Of a stretch of 64,000 nt of DNA, positions 50,091 through 62,046 are shown piece by piece (position 1 is the stretch's first letter; each line of letters begins with the position of its first letter). The translations under genes and the position numbers were made by a program. The DNA is from Dryomyza anilis (lineage: Eukaryota > Arthropoda > Insecta > Diptera > Dryomyzidae), in NCBI GenBank assembly GCA_951804985.1, contig OX638133.1, positions 8,886,501-8,950,500 on the forward strand, read 5' to 3'. The notes beneath the pieces are model-generated. The model did not search any database and was not told the origin of the DNA. It saw only the letters and a program-made list of their open reading frames with translations.

Positions 50091-51719
50091 GTATCTTTTG
50101 GCTTCCGGACGGAACAATAGGGGACCCTTATTCAAAAATCTCGATTTTTCCCGTTATTTTAGTTTCAATGATTAGTTTTAAGCTTTAGAAATATTAATTA
50201 AGAATGTCTGAAAAAAAAATGAATCTGTAGGTATTTAAGGTTAGTTAATTTGGTTACTCAAAGGACATGAAAAATTGGTATATTTACACGTTGTGTAGTA
50301 ACGTAACTTTATTAGTATTTTTTTATACGTCCTTTAAAGAAGTAGAATTTTTTTTTAAAGTTCAGATATTTAAGATTCCAAATCCACCGTTATTTCAAAG
50401 ATTTGAGCATTTTGAATTTTTCTGTCGTAGTTGACGTTTTTCTGGAAATGCCCATATTTCATTATGCATTTGTTTTGTTTTATTTTAACAAAAGCGTTAT
50501 TTGAATTACTTAATTGGAAACCATTTTATGGTGACGAAAATTGTTTACAATTCGGTTAATATCAGAATTTTCAATATTTAAAAGTCTGCAATTGAGAGAA
50601 CGCCTTAAAAATACGATTGCAATTATGTAATCGGAAAAAACAGAAAATGTAGTCAAAATCAGCACCAGCAAATTATATAGAATTGATGTAAGGGATATCC
50701 ATTTCAAAAATCGTGTTGGCTAGTGTAATCAAAACAATAACAGGAAGTTTTTTAAATGTTGAAGAACCACATAGTAATGCATTTTAGCATATTTTGCTAT
50801 GCAGATGATTATGAATCAATAATGTTGATTAATCAAAAAGATGATTAATCAATTAATCACAATTTTTATAATTCAAAATCCTGATTAATTATAATCTTGA
50901 TTAAACAATTAATAAATTAATCAGAAAATGATTTATCAAACAGATATTTATAAATACTCTTATATTACCATATGTTATATTAAATAATCGTTTTTTCTGA
51001 GTGTAATAATGAAGAATTTGTTTATCATGCTTACTAAGACATTCTCGGTTCGCTTGATCTCGTTTGCAAAATTGTAGAGATTCCAAAGATTCGAGGTGAA
51101 ACTTATAGTTAAAAATATAAATATTTTTAACAAGATCATTTGGAAAAATTAAAATTAATTAAATTAATCTCGACAATATCCGTAAATAAAACAAACATCG
51201 AAAACTTTAAAGAAAAAAAAATATGCTTAAAACGAACACATCTTTTTGAGAGATTATATATTAATTATATAAACACCTTTCCAGCCTTTACATTACACTG
51301 TGACCAATATCATTTTAGAACGTGTACACCAAGCGTCACGCAATTGTGCCACAAACACGTAGCCTATTTATGACCAATATATAAATGTTATATAGTTTAT
51401 TTAAACCATATGCGTTCTTATCAATCAATCAATTTCACTGTCAATTTTGAAAATAATGAAAAAAAAATACACCGTAAAAAATACTGTACTATTTTTTTAT
51501 CTATCTATATATATATAAAACTCTTGGTCCGTCTGTCAGTCTGTCTATTTGTTCCAGCATCATGTCTAAACCGCTGAACCGATTTAACTGAAATTTTGCA
51601 CCAGGATACTATGGAGTCAGAGGGTGTCATAGGCTATATATGGGCGGAATTGGACAAAACGACGTGGCACTTTCCATACAACCTCAACTTTCAAAACGAC
51701 AAAACTCGGCACATACACA

Positions 51720-52075
51720 AGCTAAGAAGATGAAACAAAAAACTCAAATACAAAAAAATATACAAAAGCAAAAACACATAAGCAAAAATCAAACACAAAA
51801 ACCAAAGTAAAAGCACAAAACTTAATCAATAACTCAAAAACAACTGAAAAATAAAAAAAAGAATGGAAAAACAAAATTAAAAGCAAATACAAAGAACAAA
51901 AGCAAAAACACAAAGGCAACAACAAAAGCAAAAATACAATAAAAAAACGAAACAACAAAAAACACAACAACCCAAAAATAAAAGCAAAACACAAAAACAA
52001 AAGCATAAAAACAAAAGGAAAACAAAAATGCAAAAACACAAAAACAAAAGCAAAAACACAAAAGCAAAAAACGTA
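51720..52075. repeat. A-rich low-complexity tract (inverse of the T-rich type)
   Basis: Words such as AAAAACACAAAAGCAAAA repeat. The adjoining left stretch (51500-51720), with GTTCCAGCATCATGTCTAAA, is the inverse of the segment next to the tract at 42220. This is therefore another copy of that element type, inverted. Confidence 0.85.
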
Positions 52076-52106
52076 ATCAACCATCCTAAAAACAACCATC
52101 CTAAAA

Positions 52107-52258
52107 TTCACCACACTAAAACTCACCACACTAAAATTCACCACACTCAAATTCACCGCACTAAAACTCACCACAATAAAATTCACCACATTGAAACTCA
52201 CCACACCAAAATTCACCACACCAAAATTCACCACACTAAAATTCACCACACTAAAATT
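52107..52258. repeat. 15-bp tandem repeat (ATTCACCACACTAAA)n
   Basis: About ten units of ATTCACCACACTAAA or the ACTCACC variant lie directly beside the A-rich tract. The spacing is regular. It is part of the Jheh C-D intergenic region. Confidence 0.9.
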
Positions 52259-52805
52259 TGTTTGTAATAGCAGAATAAACTGATTTCAGAAAAAATAAAC
52301 TTTTTAAACAAAATTATAGAAATTAGCACGCACTAAAACGTAGTGCTTAGAAAGCCAGCCAGTTTTTTTTGTTCACCCACAGCTGATAACAAATTAAAGG
52401 TAGTAGTTATATGAAAATAACTTAAATGAGAATAATAAAAAAAAATCTATACATTCAATACCACCCTCTAAAGCACCTCATCACCAACCAGAAAAAAACC
52501 TTATCTCGCCACTTATATGTGTAGCTACTTGCGACGGCTCTCGTCTAGATTACGATGAACAAATAAATAAATATCGTTTATACATATATATAATATATAT
52601 AAAAATAAAAAATAAATAAATCGCCCGCAATCACAACACCAATCGAATAGCAATTTAGAGAATTTTACGATAGTTCGTTGACAACGTTGGCACAGTGCGG
52701 TTCGTAAAACATTTGTTTGTGTTGTGGGTTCGTAAATTAAATTTCTCATCTTTGAGAATTCGTTGACATTGACGTTTGCAGTGACGTGAGGTGAGGTGCG
52801 CGAAT

Positions 52806-55800
52806 ATGTCACCGTTTATGCGTATTTTTACGCTCATCCTGGTGATGGGCGTCGGCATGCTGTACAAGCAGATCGATCAGATGTTGGCACCGTTGCCGGC
52901 ACCAAAACTGCCGCTCAATCAGTGGTGGGGTGATGGTGAGGCGCCCAAGGACTGGGCCGCTTATCTGGCCAATACCTCTGATGTAATCGGTAATCGATTG
53001 TCGTATCCGGAGCCGGTGAGTTGAACTATTTTAGTATTTTTTTGTGAAGTGCAAGATAAGTTTTTTATAATTACCGGGTTGATATTAAAAAAAATGAAAT
53101 TAGATTAAAACATTTTAAATTTAATATAAAAATTGTTTTTTTCCAATACTCAAATTTAAAGCTTTGTCAATTTTTACAGTACAAATTTGAATATTTAAAC
53201 ATTTTTTTGAAATTAATATATTATTTATATATTAATATAATTATATAATTAATTTATTATTTAAAAATATATGTGTATTATCATATTTTGAATGAACTTT
53301 TTAATTGTTTATAATTATTACAAGTTATATTGAATATTTCAATTTTAAGTGAAAATATAAAGTTTTTTGAAAAAATTTAAATTTTTAGTGAGAAAGTAAA
53401 AATTTGAATTTTCAGCAGAGTTCGGAAATCCTCACTCACGCTCACTCATACTCATGAGTTGTGCAAAATATATTTTTCTCGTTGCTACTCAACTCATGAG
53501 TGAGTAGCTAGGGAATATACGGCAAACTCACAACTCATAAGAGAGTCGCATTTTGTGAGTAGAGATTTTGCTACTCACAAGAGAGTTTTTCGTTTCACTT
53601 TTCCATCCTCATTACCAGGGCAAGTTTTTTTGGCACAAAATATAGTTAAAAATGGCAAAAAATGCATTTTTAGGCAAAGTATATCAAAATTGGCAATTTT
53701 ACAAAATAATTGAAAAAATGGCAAAAATGGCATTTTTTGGCAAAAGCCAAACAAAACTTGCCCTGCTCATTACACATGAAAGAGGGCAGCAAGCAAACTC
53801 TCATTTTACGTCAACTCATATTTGTTCAAGAACAAAAAGAATGTGTTGATCTACACACTTGCAAAGTGTAATGCTTCTCCCTCGTGAGGAGAAAAATAAA
53901 TGAGTTGAAGACAGTAATCAGTACGAGTAGTGAAATTATCCATTTATGAGTAAGTCGGATTTTTTTCTCTAACTCACTCATGTTGTGTGTAGTAAAATTA
54001 AATGTGTGCATTCTCACTTATGCGGATTACGCATGAGTGAGGCATTATGATTATTCATTTATGTGACTTTCCAAACTCTTATTTTCAGTGACCATTTAAA
54101 TTTTTAGAGAAAATATGCTTTATATTGAAAACTTAAATTTTGAATATTAAATGGATTGAATATTTAGTGTAAATTGAATCGAGTATATTTTTAAGAATTT
54201 ATACAGAACCTTTAAATGAAAAATTAGACTCAAAGTATGGAATGACTAAACGAAAAATTGTGTTTTTATTTTATTAAAAAAAAAGAAATATGTGTTAACT
54301 TTTTTTATTCATGCAGACCATCGAAGATTTACACAAGCAATTGAACCGCACGATGCATCTGACGGAACCACTGGAGGGAGTCGGCTTCGAATACGGCTTC
54401 AATAGCAAACATTTGCAGGAAATCGTCAAGTATTGGCGTGACGATTATTTGCCACGTTGGCGCGAGCGCGAGGTTTTCCTGTGGCAATTCAATCACTTTA
54501 CCACCGAAATACAAGGGTAGGATTTAAATTGTTTGTTAAAATACCAATGCATAATTTTTTGTATTAATTCCGTATTTATCATAATTAACAAAAAGTCTGC
54601 GCATGCATTTTCTACATTTGATGGTCTACGAAGAGCAGAAAGTTGGAAAACAACATTATCCGGTGCTGCTGTTGCACGGCTGGCCGGGTTCGGTGCGCGA
54701 ATTCTACCCGTTGATACACAAACTGCATCAGACGCAATTGGACAAAAATCAAAAGTACATATTCAACGTGGTGGTGCCCAGTTTGCCGGGTTACGCGTGG
54801 TCGCAGGTGGGTTTGACAATATTATATATACGAAAAAGAGGTTACGGATAAAATTTCTACTAGACAATTCTTTTCGACACATTTCCCCCTCTAACAATTT
54901 ATCTTAGAGGCTATTGTTCGTCAAAACTATTCTTTCCCGAGTCAAAACTTCCTAAAGACATTTATTTTCTAAAACCATATCTCACCGGACAATTTTTCAC
55001 CGATACAATCCTTTGGGAAATAATTCTTTTTCGTAAAATTTTTCCCCGAGTAATTGAGCTCCGAGAAATTATTCCTCGGACGATTCATTCTCGAAACAAT
55101 TCATTCGCGGACAATTCTTTTTCGCGACAATATTCCCCAGACAATTATTTCCCGGAAAATGCATTCTCGAGACAATTCTTAACCGACAATTCCCCGAGAC
55201 AAATAGTTCTCAGGACAATTCCATCCCATATAAAAGAATTCTTCTTTGAGACAATTCTTCCCAGAGACAATTATTCGCAAGACCATTTTTGTCAATTCTT
55301 CTCAGCGACATTTTTTCGTACAATTTTTCCTCAAAACATTTCTTCCCGAGACAATTGTTCTTCGAGACAATTCCTCCCCGAACTATTCTGCTCCGCTGTA
55401 CAATTCCACGCCAAATAAATATTCCTCGGACAATTCATCCACCATAATTCACCTTCGAGACAATATTTATCCAGACAATTCTTTGCCGGACAGTTCTTTT
55501 CCGGTCAATTCTTCTATTTCTTCACTAATTCTTCTCCATGATAATTCCTCTCCGAGACAATTATTCGCCGATATAAGTCTTCTCAAGACAATTCTTCTGC
55601 GAATAATTCTTTCTCGGACAATTCTATCTCGGACAATTCTTCCCCAGACAATTCTTCATCCGGGCAATTTTTCCTCCCGTCATTTATTTCAGAGACATTT
55701 CTTCTACGAACAATTATTCCACGAAATTATTATTCTCCAGTACAATTATTCTCCGAAACAATTCTTTTAAACGTAATATGTACTCGTACTATTCTTTCTC

Positions 55801-56705
55801 GAGACTATTTTTCCTTGAAATAACTCTTTCCCAGGAAATTCTTCATTGAGACAATTCTTAATCGAGACAATTTTTTATATATATTTTATTAAAAACTAAA
55901 CTATTTTCAGGGCACCTCTAAACCAGGTTTGGGTCCCGCCCAAGTAGCCGTCATCATGCGTAATCTCATGCAGCGCCTTGGCTATCAAAAGTACTTTGTA
56001 CAGGGTGGCGACTGGGGTTCGCTCATCGGCTCGCACATGGCCACACTGTTCCCGGAAAATGTACTCGGTTATCATTCGAATCTGTGCACTGTAATCAGCG
56101 CCAAATCACAGCTAAAAGGAATGTTGGCCAGCATTGCACCCAGCATGTTCGCCCCGAAGGGTTACGAGGACTTTTTCTTTCCGCAATCACAAAAACTACA
56201 GTTTCTGCTCGAAGAGGGTGGCTACTTTCACCTACAAGCCACAAAACCCGACACTATTGGCACTGCTCTCACCGATAATCCCATCGGGTTGGCCGCCTAT
56301 ATACTGGAGAAGTTCTCCACCTGGACCAATCCCGCCTATCGTCAACTAAACGACGGTGGTCTCGAGAAAAGTTTCAAATTGGACGCACTTCTCGATAATG
56401 TTATGATCTACTATCTGACCAATTCGATCACGACATCGCAGCGCCTCTATGCAGAGGCTTATAGCAGCAAACAGTTGGCACTGCAGTTGGATCGTGTGCC
56501 GACAAGTGTACCCACGGGCTGTGCACGTTTCAAGCATGATATTGCCCACTCGCTGGACTATCAGCTGCGCGATAAGTATACGAATTTGGTGCATAGCACC
56601 TATTACAAGGAGGGTGGACATTTTGCCGCCTTCGAGATGCCAAATTTGTTGCATTACGACTTCATTGAGTTTGTTAAGAAGGCAGAGAGTGCTTCGAAAA
56701 AATAG
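52806..56705 (+). CDS. Jheh: Juvenile hormone epoxide hydrolase, copy D
   Basis: This gene encodes a protein of about 471 aa, the longest of the four, with a longer linker after the anchor and a C-terminal tail ending in Lys-Lys. The exons are 52806-53015, 54317-54516, 54596-54806 and 55911-56705, with introns of 1,301, 79 and 1,104 nt. The second intron is phase 2 inside Gly137, the same place as in copy C. The anchor is about residues 5-20. HGWPGS is at 164-169, the nucleophile Asp241, the acid Asp417 and the His444 in GGHFAA. The lid tyrosines lie in EGGYFHLQ and RLYAEA. The start could also be the ATG at 52818, four codons later. Intron 1 holds a hAT-like MITE and dense TGAGT motifs, and intron 3 is a decayed tandem array. 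The AATAAA is at 56755-56760. This is the most EPHX1-like copy around the acid residue (VPTGCARF). Confidence 0.94.
53626..53765. mobile_element. hAT-like MITE, 140 bp, in Jheh D intron 1
   Basis: The ends CAGGGCAAGTTTTTTTGGC and GCCAAACAAAACTTGCCCTG are inverted repeats. A perfect 8-bp direct repeat CTCATTAC flanks the element on both sides (53618-53625 and 53766-53773). The TIR beginning CAGGG and the 8-bp duplication are hAT hallmarks. The small size and lack of coding make it a MITE. It is inserted in a TGAGT-rich tract. Confidence 0.85.
54830..55890. repeat. Decayed GACAATTCTTC tandem array (Jheh D intron 3)
   Basis: The whole intron is built of ~14-15-bp words such as GACAATTCTTCTCCGA with variable spacing, probably over 60 units. 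The inverse (AGAATTGTCTC) occurs at 23217-23350 and 23686-23780, around the SINE, so the family is present at two loci. Confidence 0.75.
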
Positions 56706-56826
56706 TTGTTATTTTGTATAAATTGTTTGATTTTAGTTAAATTTTTGTATCTGTAATAAATATTTAAATGTTATTATTTTTTAAAATTGGCATGTTCTAA
56801 AACTTAATTTCTTTTCTAAATCTAAA

Positions 56827-57130
56827 TTTGTCCGTTGGTGGCTCGATTGGTTAGTGCGTTGGACTATGAACCAAAAAGTCACTGGTGCGTTCGACTACGA
56901 CCCGAAAGGTCTTGGGTTCGATACCAGGGACTGTCAACATATTTTTCATAGAAAACATTTTTGTATTTCCTAGACAAGCCAATTTTAGGCTAGTTTTTAG
57001 TTAGAGAATGACGGTGCTGTACTGGATAGACAATCTTGCGTATTACTGGATACTTTCTGGTGGGATTTTGCTGTCTTGAAAACGAGCTACTTTCTAGACT
57101 AGTTAATAGAAGGCTAAACTGACCTATAAA
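56827..57130 (+). mobile_element. tRNA-derived SINE-like copy
   Basis: The sequence opens with GTTGGTGGCTCGATTGGTTA (A-box-like) and has GGTCTTGGGTTCGATACC (B box) about 75 nt later. The distance is stretched by a partial duplication of GTGCGTTCGACTA. A body without coding capacity follows and ends in an AATAATAAAAAA tail. The body differs from the SINE at 23366, so this is probably another family sharing a tRNA head. It lies just downstream of Jheh D's polyA signal. Confidence 0.55.
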
Positions 57131-57642
57131 TAATAAAAAAAGGATTTTTACTTAAATTTTATTAAATTTCCGTTTAACTCAATTATTCGTATTTAGTGTG
57201 GTAAAATAAGAATTATCTGACAACGTTTTTCGGTTACCATTTTCAATTAAATTAAAACGTTCGAAAAAATCCAGTATGCAGTCAAAATCTGCAACCACGA
57301 ATTATATAGAACTGTTGTATGAGAAGGCCATATCAAAAAAATCTCCTTGTAATTTGTAGAAAAATGTGATTCATTTTAGTCAATTTCCGCAGTGGGAGAA
57401 TTCGGTGTGTTAAATTGAAAATACTTGTAGTGATTAAATCTTGCAACGCTGTTTGGTCACCATTTTTATATTAAAAAATAAAAGTAGTCCTTTGCTGCAA
57501 CCCTGCAGAAAAATATCGCATGCTACTTTTTTGTGAATTTATGATCGGCTCCGTTAGTTTGCCGCGCGAAGTTGAGTTTTGCAAAATTTTACTTGATTAG
57601 AAAAAAAGAAAATAAATACCTAGCCAAATATAGTTAAATATT

Positions 57643-58583
57643 ATGACGGAATTAAAGCAAACCGTTGCGCTGACCAGCTCCACAGTGGAGAAGATGTCGC
57701 GCCATGATATGTTGGAGTGGGTCAACGCTACGGTGCACGGCCAGTACAAAAAAATCGAGGAGCTCTGTTCTGGTGAGTTAGGAAATATACGCCCCCTTTT
57801 TGCTAATATTTTTACAAATTCGATGGGCTCTCATGCAGGTGTCGCCTACTGTCAGCTGATGGAACTGATTTTTCCCAATTGCATTGGCCTGAAAAAGGTA
57901 AAGATGTCCGCCAAGTTGGAGCACGAATTCCTGCACAATCTCAAGCTGTTTCAGGGTGCCTTCTCAAAACTGCAGTTCGACAAGGCAGTGCCCATCGAGC
58001 GGCTGATCAAGGGACGCTTTCAGGACAACTTTGAATTTCTGCAGTGGTTTAAAAAGTTCTTTGACTCGCATGCCGCTGGCAAAGAGAATCTAAAAGTGCC
58101 CGCCGCACTGGCAGCTGCCGCCTCGAATGCACCACGTCCCATACGCAAACCGTGCGGTGCAGCGACGGTGACAAAGGCGAAAACAACGCCACCATCGGGA
58201 ACGACGCGTATTGCGCCACCGCCACAAGGCGAGGGTGACTGCGTCTCGCCATCGAGTGTACGCGTGCTCAAGGAGAGTCAGCAGGAGTTGACGGAACAGG
58301 CAAGTTTTAGAAAAAAAAAATATTTTATACATCATTTTACGGCCTTTTTACAGATTCTGGCCATTGAAAACGAACGCAATTATTATTACAAAAAACTAAC
58401 TGAAATCGAAGGACTGTAAGTTTTTAACAATTGCCCCCTTACATATCTAAGAGAGATTTATAAAATTGCAGCCTCACTGTATCCACGGAACAACAGGAGC
58501 ACGTCGACTGGTGCAAACGCGCGCTAGCCATTCTCTATGCCGTGGACGATGCTGAGGCCAACATTGACACGGCGGATCTGTGA
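57643..58583 (+). CDS. EB1-family microtubule plus-end binding protein
   Basis: This gene encodes a protein of about 254 aa. The exons are 57643-57772, 57839-58299, 58354-58415 and 58472-58583. The N-terminal calponin-homology domain (about residues 18-120) carries hallmark EB stretches such as SRHDMLEWVN, KIEELCSG and KGRFQDNFEFLQWFKKFF. These bind the growing microtubule end. A Pro/Ala/Thr-rich linker follows, then an EB-homology coiled coil (about 198-238, with NYYYKKLTEIE) that should dimerise and bind partners. The protein ends in ...DTADL and lacks the EEY/F tail that EB1 uses to bind CAP-Gly proteins, so it is probably a divergent paralog and not the canonical Eb1. Introns 1 and 2 (66 and 54 nt) are multiples of three without stops. 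Intron 2 has a GC donor (CAG|GCAAGT). The polyA signal is at 58714-58719. It converges on the CCDC130 gene. Confidence 0.9.
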
Positions 58584-58753
58584 GCAGAATGTTGAGCATT
58601 TGGTTTTTTTTCCTATACATTTTTTTCTACACTGTAATTTAAAAATTAAGTTGGTTTATTATTATTTGTTCAAAATTAATGAAACTTTGAATTTATAAAA
58701 GTAATTTATGCTAAATAAAAAAAGAAAACTTAAAATAATTACTACTCAATTAT

Positions 58754-60029
58754 TTAATCACTTTCATCGTTTGAATTTGAGCTGCTGGCATAGTCGCAGA
58801 CCAGCGCCAGGCTTTTGGGTAAATTAACCAATTGCGTTGGGGGCGCAGAACTGTCTGTTGTTGTTTCCACCACATCTGTTGTCGTTTCGCCAACATTTTG
58901 TGTTACTTCTTGCTTTTTCTTGATGCCCAAATCGTTGAAATTCAAATGAGTGCTTAGTACTTTCTGTCGTTTCAGACCGCCGAACGTAGTCTGCGTTGCG
59001 CTGGGTAGCGCTGGTCGCAGCAATATATCCAAGCGCTTCTCCGACTCACGCTCGTGCGCTGATTTTGTTTGCAGTTTCATCAGCGCAGCCATTTGCCGAT
59101 CCTGCTGCGTTTCCGGCAGCAGTGTTATTTGCAGGCTACTTTTGGACAGCAGCTGATCGTCGAGTTCTTTTTGTGCTTTGATGACGCTTTTCTCTTGCTG
59201 CAAATATACAAAATTAAGGTTTTCAAAGATTATTTAATGTATTTCATGCAAGTTCAAATTGAATAATGAATATTTAAATTTATTTTAAAATAAAAAATTT
59301 TAAATGATAATAATTTAATTTATTTGAAAAAAGTTAAAATTGATCTGAGTATATTTAAACTGGTTTCAGAAAAAATCTAATTAAATTCAGAAATGTTAAA
59401 TATTCGCAAATTTCATTATAAATCGCCTGATATAAGATACAATGAAATCAATTTACCCGAAAGTTAGCGCGCAGCTTACAGTTGGCCACATAGCAATCGT
59501 CCCACACTTCACGATTGCGTTCGACCAACTGCTCCAGTACCGGTTTGGCATCGCCGGCCGCTTTTGCATCCTTTGCCTGATGCTCCAACTTGTACATGGG
59601 ATCGTCAAAGAGTCGACGCTGCACCTCCTTCGTCTCGGGCACTACCTGCTCATTTTGCAATGGATCCCAGCGATTCTCCTGTCGTCGTGCTCCCGACAAT
59701 ATCACATAGTCCAGATTGCCCGGATCCGTTTGTATCTCAAAATGATTGTCGCACAGGTGGCACTTCATACGAAACTTGTAGATGGGCGTCGAGTAATACA
59801 TGCCGGTCTTAGTCTTCTCGGCATTGTAGCGCACACCCATGCCTATGTGATTCTTACAGCCATCGCACCAGATGTTGTAGGGCATCTCAAAGCGGATGAT
59901 GATGATGCCCAGATGTATTTTGCGCGCACGTTCACGCAGCGCATGGGTACCGCGAAATTTATTGAGGCCACCCTTCTTCGGATCATAGTCGGGCGGATAG
60001 TATTTGTTTTGACCCTTGCGTTCACCCAT
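58754..60029 (-). CDS. CCDC130: CCDC130 / YJU2-family splicing factor
   Basis: This gene encodes a protein of about 338 aa. On the minus strand exon 1 is 60029-59457 and exon 2 is 59197-58754, with a 259-nt phase 0 intron. The N-terminal 190 residues match the CWC16/YJU2 family. The start reads MGERKGQNKYYPPDYDP, followed by two CxxC pairs (Cys55/58 in CDGC and Cys90/93 in CHLC) that likely bind zinc, then FEIQTDP and the ARRQENRWDP signature. The family acts in the spliceosome. YJU2 promotes the first catalytic step, and CCDC130 (YJU2B) is its less studied relative. The C-terminal part is charged and Ser/Thr-rich and ends in an acidic DESD. The length is somewhat shorter than the human protein. 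The gene lies tail to tail with the EB1-like gene, with stop codons 170 bp apart. A minus-strand AATAAA is at 58660-58655. Confidence 0.92.
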
Positions 60030-60224
60030 TTTTCTCTACTTTTGATAAACAAAAATTTCCGAATTCTCTAGCAAAATCTATTAACTGAAAATAAACATCA
60101 AACAGCTGAGTTGACGTTTGAAATTAAAGTGCTGCCACATTAAGATAAAGTGATTATTATGATATTTTGATTTTTCTTGGTGTTACCACTCTAAAAAACT
60201 TTTATAGTAGGTTTTTTCGTTTTG

Positions 60225-60412
60225 TTAATTAACGATGAATTGTACATACGATGAATTATACATAAGATGAATTGTGATACGATGAATTTTATATAGGATG
60301 AATTTTATATACGATGAATTGTGATACGATGAATTGAGTATACGATGAATTGTGTTCGATAAATTCTGATACGATGAATTGTGCATACGATGAATTGTTT
60401 AAGATGAATTGT
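60225..60412. repeat. ATACGATGAATTGTG tandem repeat
   Basis: About eleven units of 12-19 bp each contain GATGAATT, usually preceded by TAC or TAG. They lie just upstream of the CCDC130 gene's 5' end. No gene is seen between here and 61288. A ~200-bp block with balanced composition (60760-60965) remains unassigned. Confidence 0.75.
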
Positions 60413-61287
60413 CCGGTTCCCTATATAAATGGTTATAATGATCGTACGTGACCGGGACGTAAAGAACCGTAGCATTTGGATTGCTACGTTACGTTCTGTT
60501 CCGGTGACATTTGACAACGTACGTCTATTATAACTCCAGCTTTAACATTCTGAAAATGCAGAAACATAAAAATGATCTCAAGAAAATCGAATACAGTTTT
60601 CGATTTGCTACGGAATGGGTCGACTCAAAGACCTTATATATATAAAGTCTTTGGTAGCGTTAGTGTTTTTCATGTTAGTGTTTTTCATGTTTCACTTAAC
60701 GCACGTCTTCAGTTTTCTTGGCGCCCCAAATCATTTCGCGATTATTTATCTGCTTAATTTGATACGGGAAGTCTTATGACAGCCGATTCTCTGCAGGGTA
60801 AGCGCAGGGCAAGGCTGTGGGTCATTAGCGATTTGAGAGTTAGGAAGAGCACTAAGTTGCGTTCCGAAAATTGACCACTGCGGCTGATGGAGTTGATGCT
60901 GCCCAAGCGCCAGGAATTGCGAGACTGACGGTTTGATAACGTGATCGAGCATGTACTCGATAACAATTTTTGACATTTAATTTAAATTTGATTCAAATTA
61001 TTTGACGTTGAAAAAAAAGGGTAGTATTGTTAAAATAAATAATTAAAAAATACTACAATATCACTACAATCTCAAAACTTTGTAATAAAAACAAGAAAAA
61101 AGCAGTAAATATTTTATGTTTCTACAACAATGCATGCGGCAGGCTCCTGCAAAAATATTTTGCATGATACGGACCCAAAACGCATGATATGAACACTCTC
61201 ATATAAAATGTACTGAAGAATATTTGTAGTGCATGATACACAACGTGCTGTATGATATGAATGGACCTTTAGCCGACTTCTCGCTAC

Positions 61288-61668
61288 CTCATGGACAGGA
61301 ATGGCAGATTCATAAGAAAATGTGGACCAAAAATTTATGACCAAGAAGCAATCGAAAATCCTATACAATTTCTTATTTTGCGACCAATCTGCAGTTGTTA
61401 CAAAAGAAGTAAGACTTTCATCATCACGGGCAAAATAAACTCCAATACTTACATTCAAGAATTTTTGGGGAAGTGATTACAGCCATTCTGGTATAAACAT
61501 GAAGTGTCTACATTAATTTGGCCTAACCTTATCTCTTGCCTATCCTCCTCCACCTCAAGTGACACATAAGCAATAACGTCATATTGGTGCCTCGAATTAC
61601 AAATCTACCAATTTGTCAAGAACTTAGGCCAATAGAAAGGTACTGGTCATTAGTCAAAAATAAAATGT
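61288..61668 (+). pseudogene. Degraded Tc1/mariner-type transposase
   Basis: The plus-strand reading gives RFIRKCGPKIY, then ICSCYKRSKTFIITGKINS, NTYIQEFLGK, a stop, and WYKHEVSTLIWPNLISC. After a frameshift near 61572 it continues NNVILVPRITNLPICQELRPIERYW. This order, with W(P)DL-like WPNL followed by ELRPIERYW, is typical of insect Tc1/mariner transposases carrying the DDE/D core. The in-frame stop at 61474, another stop at 61565 and the frameshift show that the copy is dead. The minus-strand 114-codon frame over the same stretch is a shadow. Confidence 0.7.
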
Positions 61669-62046
61669 TCATAGGTGTAGGGTATAATTATAAAAAAAAT
61701 ATATGAAATGTCTAGTTTGGGTAATGCTGATCAAGAATATATACTTTATATACCGGATATGATTAGTTATGGGTGTTATAAACGGCGTCCAAACTGAATA
61801 TACTCTTTCATTAAGGTATACTAATTATTTACTTCGTAATAAGAAAATATTTAGAAATATGTTTTTAATATTATGACGGGATACTGTAATATATCAGAAT
61901 TATACTTATTTTGGTAGAATTGCACTTTACCGGCCACCGTATCAAAAAAAAAAAATAAATAAATAAATTAATAATATAACTTTAAAAAGTTACAAAGGCC
62001 GTGAACTAAAATTTAAAAAATAACCTACGAAAGGAAACAACACTAT

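Noticed and set aside
50510..50707. 65-codon minus-strand frame that looks like a signal-peptide protein
   Set aside because: Its start is TTG and not ATG. The text has a related copy near 57190-57330, where the frame is not kept, so it is a repeat.
59442..60071. 209-codon plus-strand frame
   Set aside because: It is antisense to CCDC130 exon 1, whose minus-strand frame has the family motifs and splice site.
61114..61458. 114-codon minus-strand frame with diverse composition
   Set aside because: The plus strand reads a clear but broken Tc1/mariner transposase over the same bases, so the minus frame is a shadow.
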